64,000 nt of DNA from JACKEQ01 sp041389565. Its GTDB lineage: Bacteria > Myxococcota_A > UBA796 > GCA-2862545. Under the pieces are notes generated by a model. The model was not told where the DNA came from. It saw only the letters and a program-made list of their open reading frames with translations, and made no database searches. The position numbers and the translations under genes were made by a program. Positions within the stretch are counted from its first letter, which is position 1. Every line of letters starts with the position of its first letter. The DNA lies in the NCBI GenBank assembly GCA_041389565.1, contig JAWKRP010000011.1, positions 62,001 to 126,000 on the forward strand, given 5' to 3'. Below, in pieces: positions 43,801 through 52,691 of the stretch.

Positions 43801-44306
43801 CGGGAGAGCGCCCACCACACGCTCTCGACGTATGCGCGGTGGTAGGTGACGTACGCCTCGTCGAGGTTCACCCAGAACCCGACCCGCTCCGTGAGCTGCT
43901 CCCACTCGGTGGTGTACTTGAAGACGCTGTCGACGCACTTGCGGGCGAACTTCTCGAGCCCGTACGCCACGACGGCCTCGCGCGCGTTCCGGAACTCTCC
44001 GCCCGAGCGCACGCCCAGCTCTTTCTCGACCTCGATCTCCACGGGCAGACCGTGGGTGTCCCAGCCGGCCTTCCGGTCGACCCGGTAGCCCCGCATCGTC
44101 TTGTATCGGGGGAAGAGATCCTTGATGACGCGGGTCAGCACGTGGCCGTTGTGCGGCGTTCCATTGGCCGTGGGCGGGCCTTCGTAGAACACGAAGCGGG
44201 GCGCGTCGGCGCGCGCGCTCAAGCTCGCTTGAAAGACGGCGGACGCCTTCCACTCTCTGAGGACTTCCTCCTCCAGCTCTACGGGGGAGGGAAGTTCGCG
44301 GAACAT
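40866..44306 (-). CDS. ileS: isoleucyl-tRNA synthetase with an insertion after the KMSKS loop
   Basis: The 1146-residue class I synthetase charges tRNA-Ile. The HIGH motif reads HNGH (GTPHNGHVLTRVIKDLF), followed by DTHGLPVEIEVEKELG. The editing domain includes ILAWTTTPWTLPSNVA and the zinc-type CxxC pairs near CAACDAMEAF and GCKHCSG. The KMSKS motif reads KKESKS. After it, about 95 residues (LGKDEKLSLAVAELDG ... SLGLSGKCWVHAPFKPPG) separate NYTSP from GADAFRWLFY, where the family usually goes straight on. The sequence resembles the eukaryote-like type 2 enzymes. SD GGAGGC precedes the ATG at 44306. It converges with the 40322 gene with a single base between stops. Confidence 0.94.
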   Translation of the reverse strand: MFRELPSPVELEEEVLREWKASAVFQASLSARADAPRFVFYEGPPTANGTPHNGHVLTRVIKDLFPRYKTMRGYRVDRKAGWDTHGLPVEIEVEKELGVRSGGEFRNAREAVVAYGLEKFARKCVDSVFKYTTEWEQLTERVGFWVNLDEAYVTYHRAYVESVWWALSRLFDRGLLYQGHKCVWWWPEGGTALSAHEVGEGYRDVDDPSVTVRFAVKGHESTYILAWTTTPWTLPSNVALAVGPDLDYAWVRTEDGQVLIAAEALKPEGEVLKTCKGRELVGLEYEPLYDFAKPEGRAYVVLAAEHVTLDAGSGIVHTAPAYGEADFELGKAEGLALIQLVGSDGHFATDGLPDWLAGTYFKAADKPIMADLTERGLMFHRGTVRHSYPFSPRSKDDPLLQLARPGWFIKTTEFKDAVMANNRAVNWMPEHIKEGRFGDFLRNNVDWALSRERFWGTPLPIWRCAACDAMEAFSSMQALRDRGAQGIAEDVDEHLQIHKPWVDQITVGCKHCSGTMERVPEVIDCWFDSGCMPFAQWGFPHRGVDEFRNAFPADFISEAVDQTRGWFYSLMMISTMLFDADTLAEFGLTDPGLPHPYRNCIVLGMVGDMTGKKESKSVGNYTSPNLVLRGRMQMSVVADPTLDPGTIGMGEMAVRSIDLGKDEKLSLAVAELDGPRLPVEVKAVSTSYGKETIGVHPDDIASLGLSGKCWVHAPFKPPGADAFRWLFYASNPPWTDTRLSLRAIREGQREFHLRLGNVYSFFAIYANIEGFDPTTADPAARSSSNVLDRWIRAEFADTVNLVTDHLDRYALFEAARAITAFVDGLSNWYLRRSRPRFWSGGVDNQSALWTLYDVLVGLSKLIAPFVPFMAEGLYLRLTGGSESVHLQDWPSEPLPDATARELQARMALVREIASLGLSARSSVGVRVRQPLRAAEVVLADDARRAGLSDLMFLLEEELNVREVRFSERAEEFVEFQVKPNFKALGARLGKEMKLCAQAVQKADPAHVRAQAMGDGFVVELPSGPVTLTDAEIQVTVKPREHFQAAGSANAVVALHADLDDDLREEGLSRELVNRIQTARKDLQLGYTDRIAVKVYGDDAIVSAAQRFAEHISKEVLATDFVAQPLSGTPTGEVDDHPFSLAVERVS

Positions 44307-44390
44307 CGGGGGCCTCCGGGATAGCAGGGGCATCTATCCTGCCCGGGTCCGTAGATCCTGCTGTAGGATGTGCGTCACGGGGGTTCGTGT

Positions 44391-47300
44391 ATGTCGTTGG
44401 GGACATCCGTCCGGGTATGGGTCATTGCAACTGTCGCGCTCGCCGGCTGTGTTTCGGCGCCTGAGAAGCCAGGCTCGCCGCACGATTCCGACGTCGCCGT
44501 CGGGATGCCCGACGCCACAGGTGTGTCTGCCCCGGATGGAGACGTCCGTCTCGCGGTGAGCGACGGAGACAACAGCACCGACCAGGACAACGACGGGCGC
44601 TGCGAGAACGGCGCGGTCAACATCGATGCCGACTTCGACTGCGATCTCACCGATGCCAACCCGAACGATCCCGACCCCGCGAACGAAGACTGCGACGACA
44701 ACGACGCCGACATCGGCGAGTTCATCGCGGAGAACACGGTCGCCTTCTGTACCGACGGGAAAGACAACGACTGCGACGGCATCACCGACCTCGCCGACCC
44801 CGACTGCCAGCTTCCGAACCTCGACAACGACGGCGACGGCTACTGCGAGAACGGCCAGACCGACTCCAACATGGACGGCGTGTGCAACGGCGGCACCGAT
44901 CCGGCCGACGCAGACTGCGACGACGACGTCGCGGGCGTGAACCCCGGAGCCGCCGAGATCACGGCGAACGACATCGACGAAGACTGCGATGGGGTCGACC
45001 ACTGCTACCCCGACGCCGACATGGACGGCTACGGCGCGGAGGGCAGCACGGCGGTCGCCGGCGCGGTCGACTGCGACACCGCGGGCGACGCGTTCGCGTC
45101 CACCAACGACGACTGCGAAGACGGCTCGGCGATCTCCAACCCGAATGGCGTCGAGAACACCACGCCGCTGTGCACCGACTCTCTCGACAACGACTGCGAC
45201 GACGACATCGACTCGGCCGATCCCGACTGTACGGCCATCCTCGTCGAGAACACGTTCGCCCTGTGCGACGACAACATCGACAACGACGGCGACAGCCTCA
45301 CCGACGAGTTCGACCCCGACTGCGCGCAGTGGGCCGACAACGACGGCGACGGGTACTGCGAAGACACGACGAACTGCATCAACGGGCTCGCGACGGGCGA
45401 CTGCGACGATGTCCTGGCGGCGCGGAATCCCGGCGGCACCGAGATCCCCGCCAACGACATCGACGAAGACTGCGATCTCGTCGACGACTGCTACCCCGAC
45501 GCCGACATGGACGGCTACGGCGCGATGGGGAGCAGCGCTGCGCCCGGCGCGGTCGACTGCGACACCGCCGGAGACGCGTTCGCCTCGACGAACAACGACT
45601 GCAACGACGCTGCGGCTGCCGCCAACCCCGGTGCGTCCGAGAATACGTTCGCGCTGTGCGACGACAACCTGAACAACGACTGCGACGGCGCCGGTGCCGA
45701 CGAGCTCGATCCGGGCTGCGCTCCGTGGGCCGACAACGACGGCGACGGGTACTGCGAGAACGCGACGAACTGCATCAACGGGCTCGGCACCGGCGACTGC
45801 AACGACGCCATCGCCGCCCGGAACCCGGGTGCCACCGACATCGTGGCGAACGACATCGACGAGAACTGCGACGGCGTCGACCATTGCTACCCCGATGCCG
45901 ACATGGACGGGTACGGGGCGCTCGGCAGCATGCCGGCGGCCGGAGCGGTCGACTGCGACACGCCCGGAGACGCGTTCGCGTCCACCAACAACGACTGCGC
46001 GGATGCCGTGGCCACGGCCTTCCCCGGTGCGCCCGAGAACACGTACGCGCTCTGCCACGACACCACCGACAACGACTGCGACGGGAACGCCGACTTCTCG
46101 GGCGGGGAGACGAGCTGCGCGCCGTACGACGGCACGGAGAACAACGCGAGCGACTGCGGCGACGGCTTCGACAACGACGGCGACTCCCAGATCGACGGCG
46201 CCGACAACAACTGCCGTCCGTTCTACGACGACGACAACGACGGGTACTGCGAGTCTGCGAGCTGTGCGACGGGTGAGGGCATCGGCGGCGACTGCGACGA
46301 CGGCGATCAGAACGAGGCCCCGAACCTCGTCGAGAACACCGCGGCCCTGTGCAGCGATGGGCTCGACAACGACTGCCTCGGCGGCGTCGACGCGGCTTCG
46401 GCCAGCTGCGATCCGTTCGAGGACAACGACGGCGACGGCTACTGCGAGTCGGCCACCTGCATCGGCGGCGACACGCCGGGCGACTGCAACGACAGCGCCG
46501 CGAACGCCTACCCGACGAACACCGAAGAGGGCGTCGACGCGAACCTCGCGAACTGCACCGACGGCGTGAACAACGACTGCACGGGCGGCACCGACTCCGC
46601 CGACGTCGACTGTGTGCCGTTCGGTGGGGTCGAGAACAACTACAGCCTGTGCACCGACGGGTTCGACAACGACGGCGATGGCTTCATCGACTACCCGAAC
46701 GACCCCGAGTGTGCGCCGTACACGGGCAACGAGAACACGTTCGCCCTGTGCAACGACGCCTTCGACAACGACGGCGACGGCCTGATCGGCGTGAACGACC
46801 CGAACTGCGCGCAGTGGGTCGACAACGACGGCGACGGCTACTGCGAGAACGGCACCCAGTGCCTCACGGCCGACGGGTCGCTTCCCGGCGACTGCAACGA
46901 CTCGCGCCCGCAGTCCGCCCCGAACCTCGTCGAGAACACGTTCGCCCTCTGCTCCGACACGTTCGACAACGACTGCAGTGGTCAGGCCGACGCCAACGCG
47001 CCGTCCTGCAACCCCTGGGTCGACAACGACGGCGACGGCTACTGCGAGAACGGGTCCAACTGCGTCGACGGCTCCACGGCGGGCGACTGCAACGACAGCG
47101 CGGCCGGGGAGTCTCCCGGCCTGAACGAGGTCACCCTCGGCGCCTGCATGGACTCCCTCGACAACGACTGCGACGGCAACACCGACGCCTCCGACTCGGG
47201 CTGCAACCCGTGGGTCGACAACGACGGCGACGGGAACTGCGAGAACAGCACCACCTGCGTCGACGGATCGGCGCCGAACGACTGCAACGACAACAACGCA

Positions 47301-50300
47301 GGCGAGGATCCCGACAACGTCGAGAACACGCTCCTGCTGTGTGACGACGGCCTCAACAACAACTGCGCGAACGGAACCGACGCCACGGATCCCGCGTGCG
47401 CCGCGTGGACGGACAACGACGGCGACGGGTACTGCGAGGCCTCGAACGGCTGCATCGGCACCTGGCTCCCCGACGACTGCGACGACGGTCTGGCCACGCG
47501 CTCGCCCGGGAACCCCGAGAACACGTTCCCGCTGTGCAACGACAACATCGACAACGACTGTGGCGCCGACCCCGACCAGGCCGACGAGGACTGCGAGCCG
47601 TGGGCCGACAACGACGGCGACGGGTACTGCGAGCACGCGACGAACTGCATCGACGGCCTGCCGGCCAACGACTGCAACGACGACGAGATCCTCGAGTCTC
47701 CCGGAATCCTCGAGAACACGTTCGCGAAGTGTAGCGACAACCTCGACAACAACTGCGACGGCGAGATCGACGAAGAAGACGACGATCGTGGGGGTGGCAC
47801 GGGCCAGTGCAGCCCCTGGACCGACTTCGACGGTGACGGGCAGTGCGAGTCGAGCAGCTGCGTCGACGGGTCGCCGAACGGCATGCCCGACTGCGACGAC
47901 AACGACAACGCGGAGTTCCTCCAGGCGTCCGAAGACACCACGGTGTGCAACGACGGGAAGGACAACGACTGCGACACGAACTTCGACCTCGCCGACAGCG
48001 ACTGCGGCGGCATCGAAGACCTCGACAACGACGGGTACTGCCCGAACGGGCGCGATCTGCACGGGTCCAACGGGTCCGGGCCGCCCGACGGCGTGTGTAC
48101 GACCCCCGCAGAGACGGCCGCCCAGCCCGACTGCGAGGAGAACAACCCCGGTCGCTTCCCGGGCAACACGGAGGTCATCGCCGACAACATCGACCAGGAC
48201 TGCGATGGCGGCGACTCCTGCTACCAGGACAACGACAACGACGACTTCGGCACGACCACCGTGGTCGCCGCGATGACCACCGACTGCGCCACGGAAGCCA
48301 ACGTGTCGCGGTTCAACACCGACTGCGACGACAGCGTCGCCACCACGAACCCCGCGGCGAGCGAGCTCACGTCCGCTCCGCAGTACGTCGGCGATGGCGT
48401 CGACAACGACTGCGACAACCGCGACATGTGCTGGCGCGACAACGACAACGACAACTTCGGTCAGAACGCCCGCCTGAACGGGCTCACGCTGAACTGCGTG
48501 GTCGATGCCGGTCGTGCCGCTGTGAACACCGACTGCGACGACGCTGCGCCGAACAACTTCCCGGGCAACACCGAGATCTGTGACGGCGTCGACAACAACT
48601 GCGTGGGCGGAGTCGACGAGCCGGGCCCGCAGGTGAGCTACTCCACGTGGTACCGCGATGCCGATGGCGACAACCACGGCGACCCCGCCACGTCCTCGAG
48701 CACGTGCAACGGGGCTCCGCTGAACTACGTGGCGAGCAGCGACGACTGCGACGACACCGATGGCATCAACTACCCGGGCAATCCCGAGCTGTGCGACGGT
48801 CAGGACAACGACTGCAACGGGCTCGACGACGCCGGGAATGCCGGTACCGACAACTGGGAGACCGACAACGACGGTGACGGTCAGCGGGAGTGCGAGGCCG
48901 ACTGCGACGACACGAACGCGCAGCGCTTCACGGGCAACACCGAGACGCCCGCGAACAACCTCGACAACGACTGCAACATGCGCGAGCTCTGCTACATCGA
49001 CACCGACCAGGACACCTACGGGAACCAGGGCGGGGCGACCCAGCAGTCCGCCCCCGGTATGCCGGCCTGGGCCTGTACGGCCGCCGGTCTCTCGCCGGTC
49101 GCGAACGACTGCAACGACACGAACCCCACCATCAACGTGGCGGCCGTGGAGGGCATCGCCGACAACCTCGACCAGAACTGCGACGGCATCGAGCTCTGCT
49201 ACCAGGATGCCGACGAAGACGGTCACGGCATCGAGACGGGCCTCACGGTCAACAGCCCGGATCTGCTCTGCCGCCGCGTCGACGGCGAGTCGGGGATCGC
49301 AGACGACTGCAACGACGGCGACGACACCATCTACCTCGGCGCTCCCGAGATCCTGTTCGACGGGATCGATCAGGACTGCAACGGCGTCGACGCGGTCGAG
49401 TGCTTCGAAGACTCCGACAACGACGACGTGGGTGTGCCCGTGCCGCGTGTGGGTGCGGGCATCGACGGCGACTGCCTCGATCCGAACGAGTCGTACTCGA
49501 GCGCCGACTGCAACGACGGCAACCCGAACATCCATCCCGGCTTCACGCTCGCGGGGGTCATCACGATCCAGGCCGCGCCCGAGACGTGCGGAGATGGCGT
49601 CGACTCCGACTGCGACGGTCAGAACGGCCCGAACTGGGACGACGACGGCGATGGCCTGACGTTCAACCAGGAGCAGGCCATCGTGCCGCCGCTCGACGAC
49701 TGCGACCCCGACGTCGACAACGACTCGCTGAACGACGGCGTCGAGGTGCAGAACGGCTCGAACCCCAGCAACCCCGACACCGACGGCGATTCCATCACCG
49801 ACAACCTCGAGTACACGGGGGGCGCCAACCCGTCGCCGCGCAACACCGACGGCGACGCGATGCCCGACTACGCCGACACCGACGACGACAACGACGGCGT
49901 GCTCACGATCAACGAAGCGCCGTTCAACAACACCGACGGCGACTCCGAGCCCGACTACCGCGACCCCGACGACGACAACGACGGAATCCCGACGAGCGTC
50001 GAGAACTGGGACGGCCAGGGCGATGCCCGGAACGACAACACCGATGGTGACGGGCTGCCCGACTACCGCGACCCCGACGACGACAACGACACGATCCTCA
50101 CGATCATCGAGGAGCAGTTCAACAACGGGCGCACCATCGACTTCGACAACGACGGGTTCCCCGGCCACCGCGACGCCGACTCCGACAACGACGGGGTGAG
50201 CGACGGAGTGGAGTGGTACGCCGCGGGCCGGTGTCCGAACCAGCCGCCGCAGGGTCCGTGCAACTTCGACGCTGCGGGCGGTCCCGACATCCAGGACCTC

Positions 50301-52643
50301 GACGACGACAACGACACGATCCCGACGCTCACCGAAGGCGACGAGACCGTCGACACCGACGGCGACGGCACGCCCGACTACCTCGACCTCGACTCCGACG
50401 CCGACAACATCGGCGACGCCGTCGAAGCCGCCACGCTGTGCATGAACCCGAAGAGCGCCGACACCGACGGCGACACGGTCCCCGACGGAACCGAGTTCGG
50501 GATGGGCCCGGCGAGCGGCAACACCGACACGATCAACCTGTCGCCCTACTACGACACGCTGATCGACCCGTGTGACGAGGACGACGACGGTGACACCATC
50601 CCGACGATCCTCGAGGTCGGACTGAACACCGACCTCACGTCCTCGCTCCCGCAGAGCCTCCAGGATGCCGAGCTCCAGCTCGGGGTCAGCATCGGCGACG
50701 ACATCCCGAACTACCTCGACGGCGACGACGACGGCGACGGTGTGTTCACGTGGTTCGAAGACCTCAACGTCGACCTCGACGCGACGAACGACGACACCGA
50801 CGGCGACGGAATCCCCGACGCCCTCGACATCGACGACGACAACGACAACATCGAGTCGTACTTCGAGGAGTACTTCATCACCGACCGCCTCTACATCGAC
50901 TCCGACTACGACGATGTGCGCGACGACATCGAGTGGGGCTGCACGCTGGGCAACTGCACCAACGGCCGCACCAAGCTCACGCCGCGCAACACCGACGCCG
51001 AGGCGAACGGGAACCAGGGTGCCTACGACTGCGTGCGGAATGCGCAGAACCCGGCGGCCTCGGAGCTGTGGGTCATCGTGGAGGGCAACGCCGACGCCTT
51101 GATCGACGCGCTCGACCCCGACGACGACAACGACCGCCTGCCCACGGGCTTCATCCCGTCGGGCGGCTACCTGCCGGAGTTCGGCAACGGCGTCGACACC
51201 GACGGCGACGGCATCCCGGACTACCGCGACCTCGACGCCGACAACGACAGCTTCATCGACGTGACCGGCGACGGCGTGGTCGACACCGTCGCCCGGCCCG
51301 ACGTGTGCGAGTCGTTCGAAGACTTCGACAGCGACACGATCCCGAACTGGATCGACGCCAACGACTTCGACGGTGAGACGGGCGATCCCGACGGCGACAA
51401 CCTCGTGACCGCCCTCGAGCTGGCGCTGGGGACCAACCCCGGATCGCCCGACTCCGATGGCGACGGCGTGCTCGACTGCCAGGAGATCCTCCCGGTCGGC
51501 TACGTGCACCCCGACACGAACGCGACGGCCATCTGCCCGAGCATCGCGGGCGACACGAACCTCGATGTCGCGCTGTGGGATGCGCAGGGCTGGCAGCCGC
51601 GCGACACCGATGGCGACGGCATGCACGACGCCATCGACACCGACGACGACAACGACGGCATCCCGAGCCGCCGCGAGGTCTACCAGGCGGTGAACCCCGA
51701 CGGCACGCTCGGCGTCGACTTCTTCTGCCCGAACTCGCCCACGCAGAGCCGCCCGGTGCTCGAGTGGCGCGATCCCGACGGCGACGACGTGTTCGAGCAC
51801 CTGTACCGCTGCGAGGTCTTCGACCCGAACGACCCCGACACCACGGCAGAGACCGTTGTGGTCGATCCCGACGCGGTCGACTCCGATGGCGACGGCCTCC
51901 CGAACCGCCTCGACGCCGACGACGATGGCGACGGCTTCCCGACGGTCACCGAAGACCCGAACGGGAACGGCGACTACTTCGACCTCGGGCCGACCTACGA
52001 CGACCCGACCGACGACGACACCGACGGTGACGGCATCCTCGAGTACCTCGATGCCAACGACTTCGATGGTCCGGTGGCCGACCCCGACCAGGACGGCATG
52101 TCGAACGAGGTGGAAGACCTGATCTGTCAGGCCCTCCAGCTGGATGTCGCGAGCTGCAACCTCATCAAGACCGACTCCGACTCCGACGGCGACGGCATCG
52201 GCGACGCGTTCGAGGTCTCCGACCCGAGCAACCCGACCGACTCCGACGGCGACGGCATCGCGGACCTCCTCGATCCCGACGACGACAACGACTGCGTGCC
52301 GACGGCCGAGGAAGGGGTGGGTGACTACGACGAGGACGGCATCCCGTCGCACCTCGACACCGACTCCGACGACGACGGCATCAGCGACGACGTGGAGTGG
52401 TTCGGCGCGGCGACCACCAACTGCCCGCCCTTCGACGACACGTTCCCCGAGGCGCTCGATGTCGACTGCGACGGCTCGATCGACATCTTCGACTTCAACA
52501 ACGAAGACGGTCCGTGTGCGCTCGGCGCCGACGTGACGCCGCCGCCCGACGAGAAGTGCGGGTGCCAGACCTCCACGTCGGGCGTGCCGTTCGGCATCCT
52601 CGGTCTGCTGGCGGTGCTGGTGGTGCGGCGGCGCGCCGCCTGA
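44391..52643 (+). CDS. giant MopE-repeat/TSP3-like lipoprotein with MYXO-CTERM-like tail
   Basis: The 2750-residue protein starts MSLGTSVRVWVIATVALAG-Cys (lipobox), with GGGGG before the ATG. Most of the first 1750 residues are tandem MopE-type blocks of about 60-80 residues (pattern DNDGDGYCENG ... GDCND ... PGxxENTxALCxDxxDNDCDG). From about 1750 to 2700 the Cys content falls and thrombospondin-3-like repeats dominate (DxDGDGxPDYxDxDDDNDxI). The C-terminus is DEKCGCQTS, hydrophobic GVPFGILGLLAVLVV, then RRR, as in the 25487 product. It should bind many calcium ions and be extended and acidic. Function unknown; adhesion, matrix or cell-contact roles are plausible. Confidence 0.9.
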   Translation: MSLGTSVRVWVIATVALAGCVSAPEKPGSPHDSDVAVGMPDATGVSAPDGDVRLAVSDGDNSTDQDNDGRCENGAVNIDADFDCDLTDANPNDPDPANEDCDDNDADIGEFIAENTVAFCTDGKDNDCDGITDLADPDCQLPNLDNDGDGYCENGQTDSNMDGVCNGGTDPADADCDDDVAGVNPGAAEITANDIDEDCDGVDHCYPDADMDGYGAEGSTAVAGAVDCDTAGDAFASTNDDCEDGSAISNPNGVENTTPLCTDSLDNDCDDDIDSADPDCTAILVENTFALCDDNIDNDGDSLTDEFDPDCAQWADNDGDGYCEDTTNCINGLATGDCDDVLAARNPGGTEIPANDIDEDCDLVDDCYPDADMDGYGAMGSSAAPGAVDCDTAGDAFASTNNDCNDAAAAANPGASENTFALCDDNLNNDCDGAGADELDPGCAPWADNDGDGYCENATNCINGLGTGDCNDAIAARNPGATDIVANDIDENCDGVDHCYPDADMDGYGALGSMPAAGAVDCDTPGDAFASTNNDCADAVATAFPGAPENTYALCHDTTDNDCDGNADFSGGETSCAPYDGTENNASDCGDGFDNDGDSQIDGADNNCRPFYDDDNDGYCESASCATGEGIGGDCDDGDQNEAPNLVENTAALCSDGLDNDCLGGVDAASASCDPFEDNDGDGYCESATCIGGDTPGDCNDSAANAYPTNTEEGVDANLANCTDGVNNDCTGGTDSADVDCVPFGGVENNYSLCTDGFDNDGDGFIDYPNDPECAPYTGNENTFALCNDAFDNDGDGLIGVNDPNCAQWVDNDGDGYCENGTQCLTADGSLPGDCNDSRPQSAPNLVENTFALCSDTFDNDCSGQADANAPSCNPWVDNDGDGYCENGSNCVDGSTAGDCNDSAAGESPGLNEVTLGACMDSLDNDCDGNTDASDSGCNPWVDNDGDGNCENSTTCVDGSAPNDCNDNNAGEDPDNVENTLLLCDDGLNNNCANGTDATDPACAAWTDNDGDGYCEASNGCIGTWLPDDCDDGLATRSPGNPENTFPLCNDNIDNDCGADPDQADEDCEPWADNDGDGYCEHATNCIDGLPANDCNDDEILESPGILENTFAKCSDNLDNNCDGEIDEEDDDRGGGTGQCSPWTDFDGDGQCESSSCVDGSPNGMPDCDDNDNAEFLQASEDTTVCNDGKDNDCDTNFDLADSDCGGIEDLDNDGYCPNGRDLHGSNGSGPPDGVCTTPAETAAQPDCEENNPGRFPGNTEVIADNIDQDCDGGDSCYQDNDNDDFGTTTVVAAMTTDCATEANVSRFNTDCDDSVATTNPAASELTSAPQYVGDGVDNDCDNRDMCWRDNDNDNFGQNARLNGLTLNCVVDAGRAAVNTDCDDAAPNNFPGNTEICDGVDNNCVGGVDEPGPQVSYSTWYRDADGDNHGDPATSSSTCNGAPLNYVASSDDCDDTDGINYPGNPELCDGQDNDCNGLDDAGNAGTDNWETDNDGDGQRECEADCDDTNAQRFTGNTETPANNLDNDCNMRELCYIDTDQDTYGNQGGATQQSAPGMPAWACTAAGLSPVANDCNDTNPTINVAAVEGIADNLDQNCDGIELCYQDADEDGHGIETGLTVNSPDLLCRRVDGESGIADDCNDGDDTIYLGAPEILFDGIDQDCNGVDAVECFEDSDNDDVGVPVPRVGAGIDGDCLDPNESYSSADCNDGNPNIHPGFTLAGVITIQAAPETCGDGVDSDCDGQNGPNWDDDGDGLTFNQEQAIVPPLDDCDPDVDNDSLNDGVEVQNGSNPSNPDTDGDSITDNLEYTGGANPSPRNTDGDAMPDYADTDDDNDGVLTINEAPFNNTDGDSEPDYRDPDDDNDGIPTSVENWDGQGDARNDNTDGDGLPDYRDPDDDNDTILTIIEEQFNNGRTIDFDNDGFPGHRDADSDNDGVSDGVEWYAAGRCPNQPPQGPCNFDAAGGPDIQDLDDDNDTIPTLTEGDETVDTDGDGTPDYLDLDSDADNIGDAVEAATLCMNPKSADTDGDTVPDGTEFGMGPASGNTDTINLSPYYDTLIDPCDEDDDGDTIPTILEVGLNTDLTSSLPQSLQDAELQLGVSIGDDIPNYLDGDDDGDGVFTWFEDLNVDLDATNDDTDGDGIPDALDIDDDNDNIESYFEEYFITDRLYIDSDYDDVRDDIEWGCTLGNCTNGRTKLTPRNTDAEANGNQGAYDCVRNAQNPAASELWVIVEGNADALIDALDPDDDNDRLPTGFIPSGGYLPEFGNGVDTDGDGIPDYRDLDADNDSFIDVTGDGVVDTVARPDVCESFEDFDSDTIPNWIDANDFDGETGDPDGDNLVTALELALGTNPGSPDSDGDGVLDCQEILPVGYVHPDTNATAICPSIAGDTNLDVALWDAQGWQPRDTDGDGMHDAIDTDDDNDGIPSRREVYQAVNPDGTLGVDFFCPNSPTQSRPVLEWRDPDGDDVFEHLYRCEVFDPNDPDTTAETVVVDPDAVDSDGDGLPNRLDADDDGDGFPTVTEDPNGNGDYFDLGPTYDDPTDDDTDGDGILEYLDANDFDGPVADPDQDGMSNEVEDLICQALQLDVASCNLIKTDSDSDGDGIGDAFEVSDPSNPTDSDGDGIADLLDPDDDNDCVPTAEEGVGDYDEDGIPSHLDTDSDDDGISDDVEWFGAATTNCPPFDDTFPEALDVDCDGSIDIFDFNNEDGPCALGADVTPPPDEKCGCQTSTSGVPFGILGLLAVLVVRRRAA
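44964..45998 (+). repeat. three 153-bp direct repeats inside the giant gene
   Basis: Copies at 44964-45116, 45450-45602 and 45846-45998 encode nearly the same 51 residues, beginning ANDIDEDCDGVDHCYPDADM and ending STNxDC. Each has the same reading frame and length. The strong nucleotide identity, beyond that of the surrounding degenerate repeats, points to recent duplication of a two-block unit. The copies start 486 and 396 bases apart. Confidence 0.8.
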
Positions 52644-52691
52644 TCTCTGCTGTGCTCGGCGGAGGCCCGAGTGCGCCTTCGCTGGGCGCGG

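Noticed and set aside
44334..52352. A 2672-codon open frame on the minus strand opposite the giant MopE gene.
   Set aside because: It is a Val/Ala/Asp monotony with no signal, no Shine-Dalgarno and no family; it mirrors the codon bias of the real gene, which has a lipobox, repeats and a MYXO-CTERM-like tail.
44391..52643. CRISPR-like regular repeats.
   Set aside because: The periodic GAC-AAC-GAC-GGC blocks are codons of tandem MopE/TSP3 repeats in one open frame; spacing varies and there are no Cas genes.
52644..52691. A terminator between the giant gene and the crotonase gene.
   Set aside because: Only five-pair stems (CTCGG/CCGAG and GCGCC/GGCGC) can be drawn in the 48-base gap, too weak to annotate.
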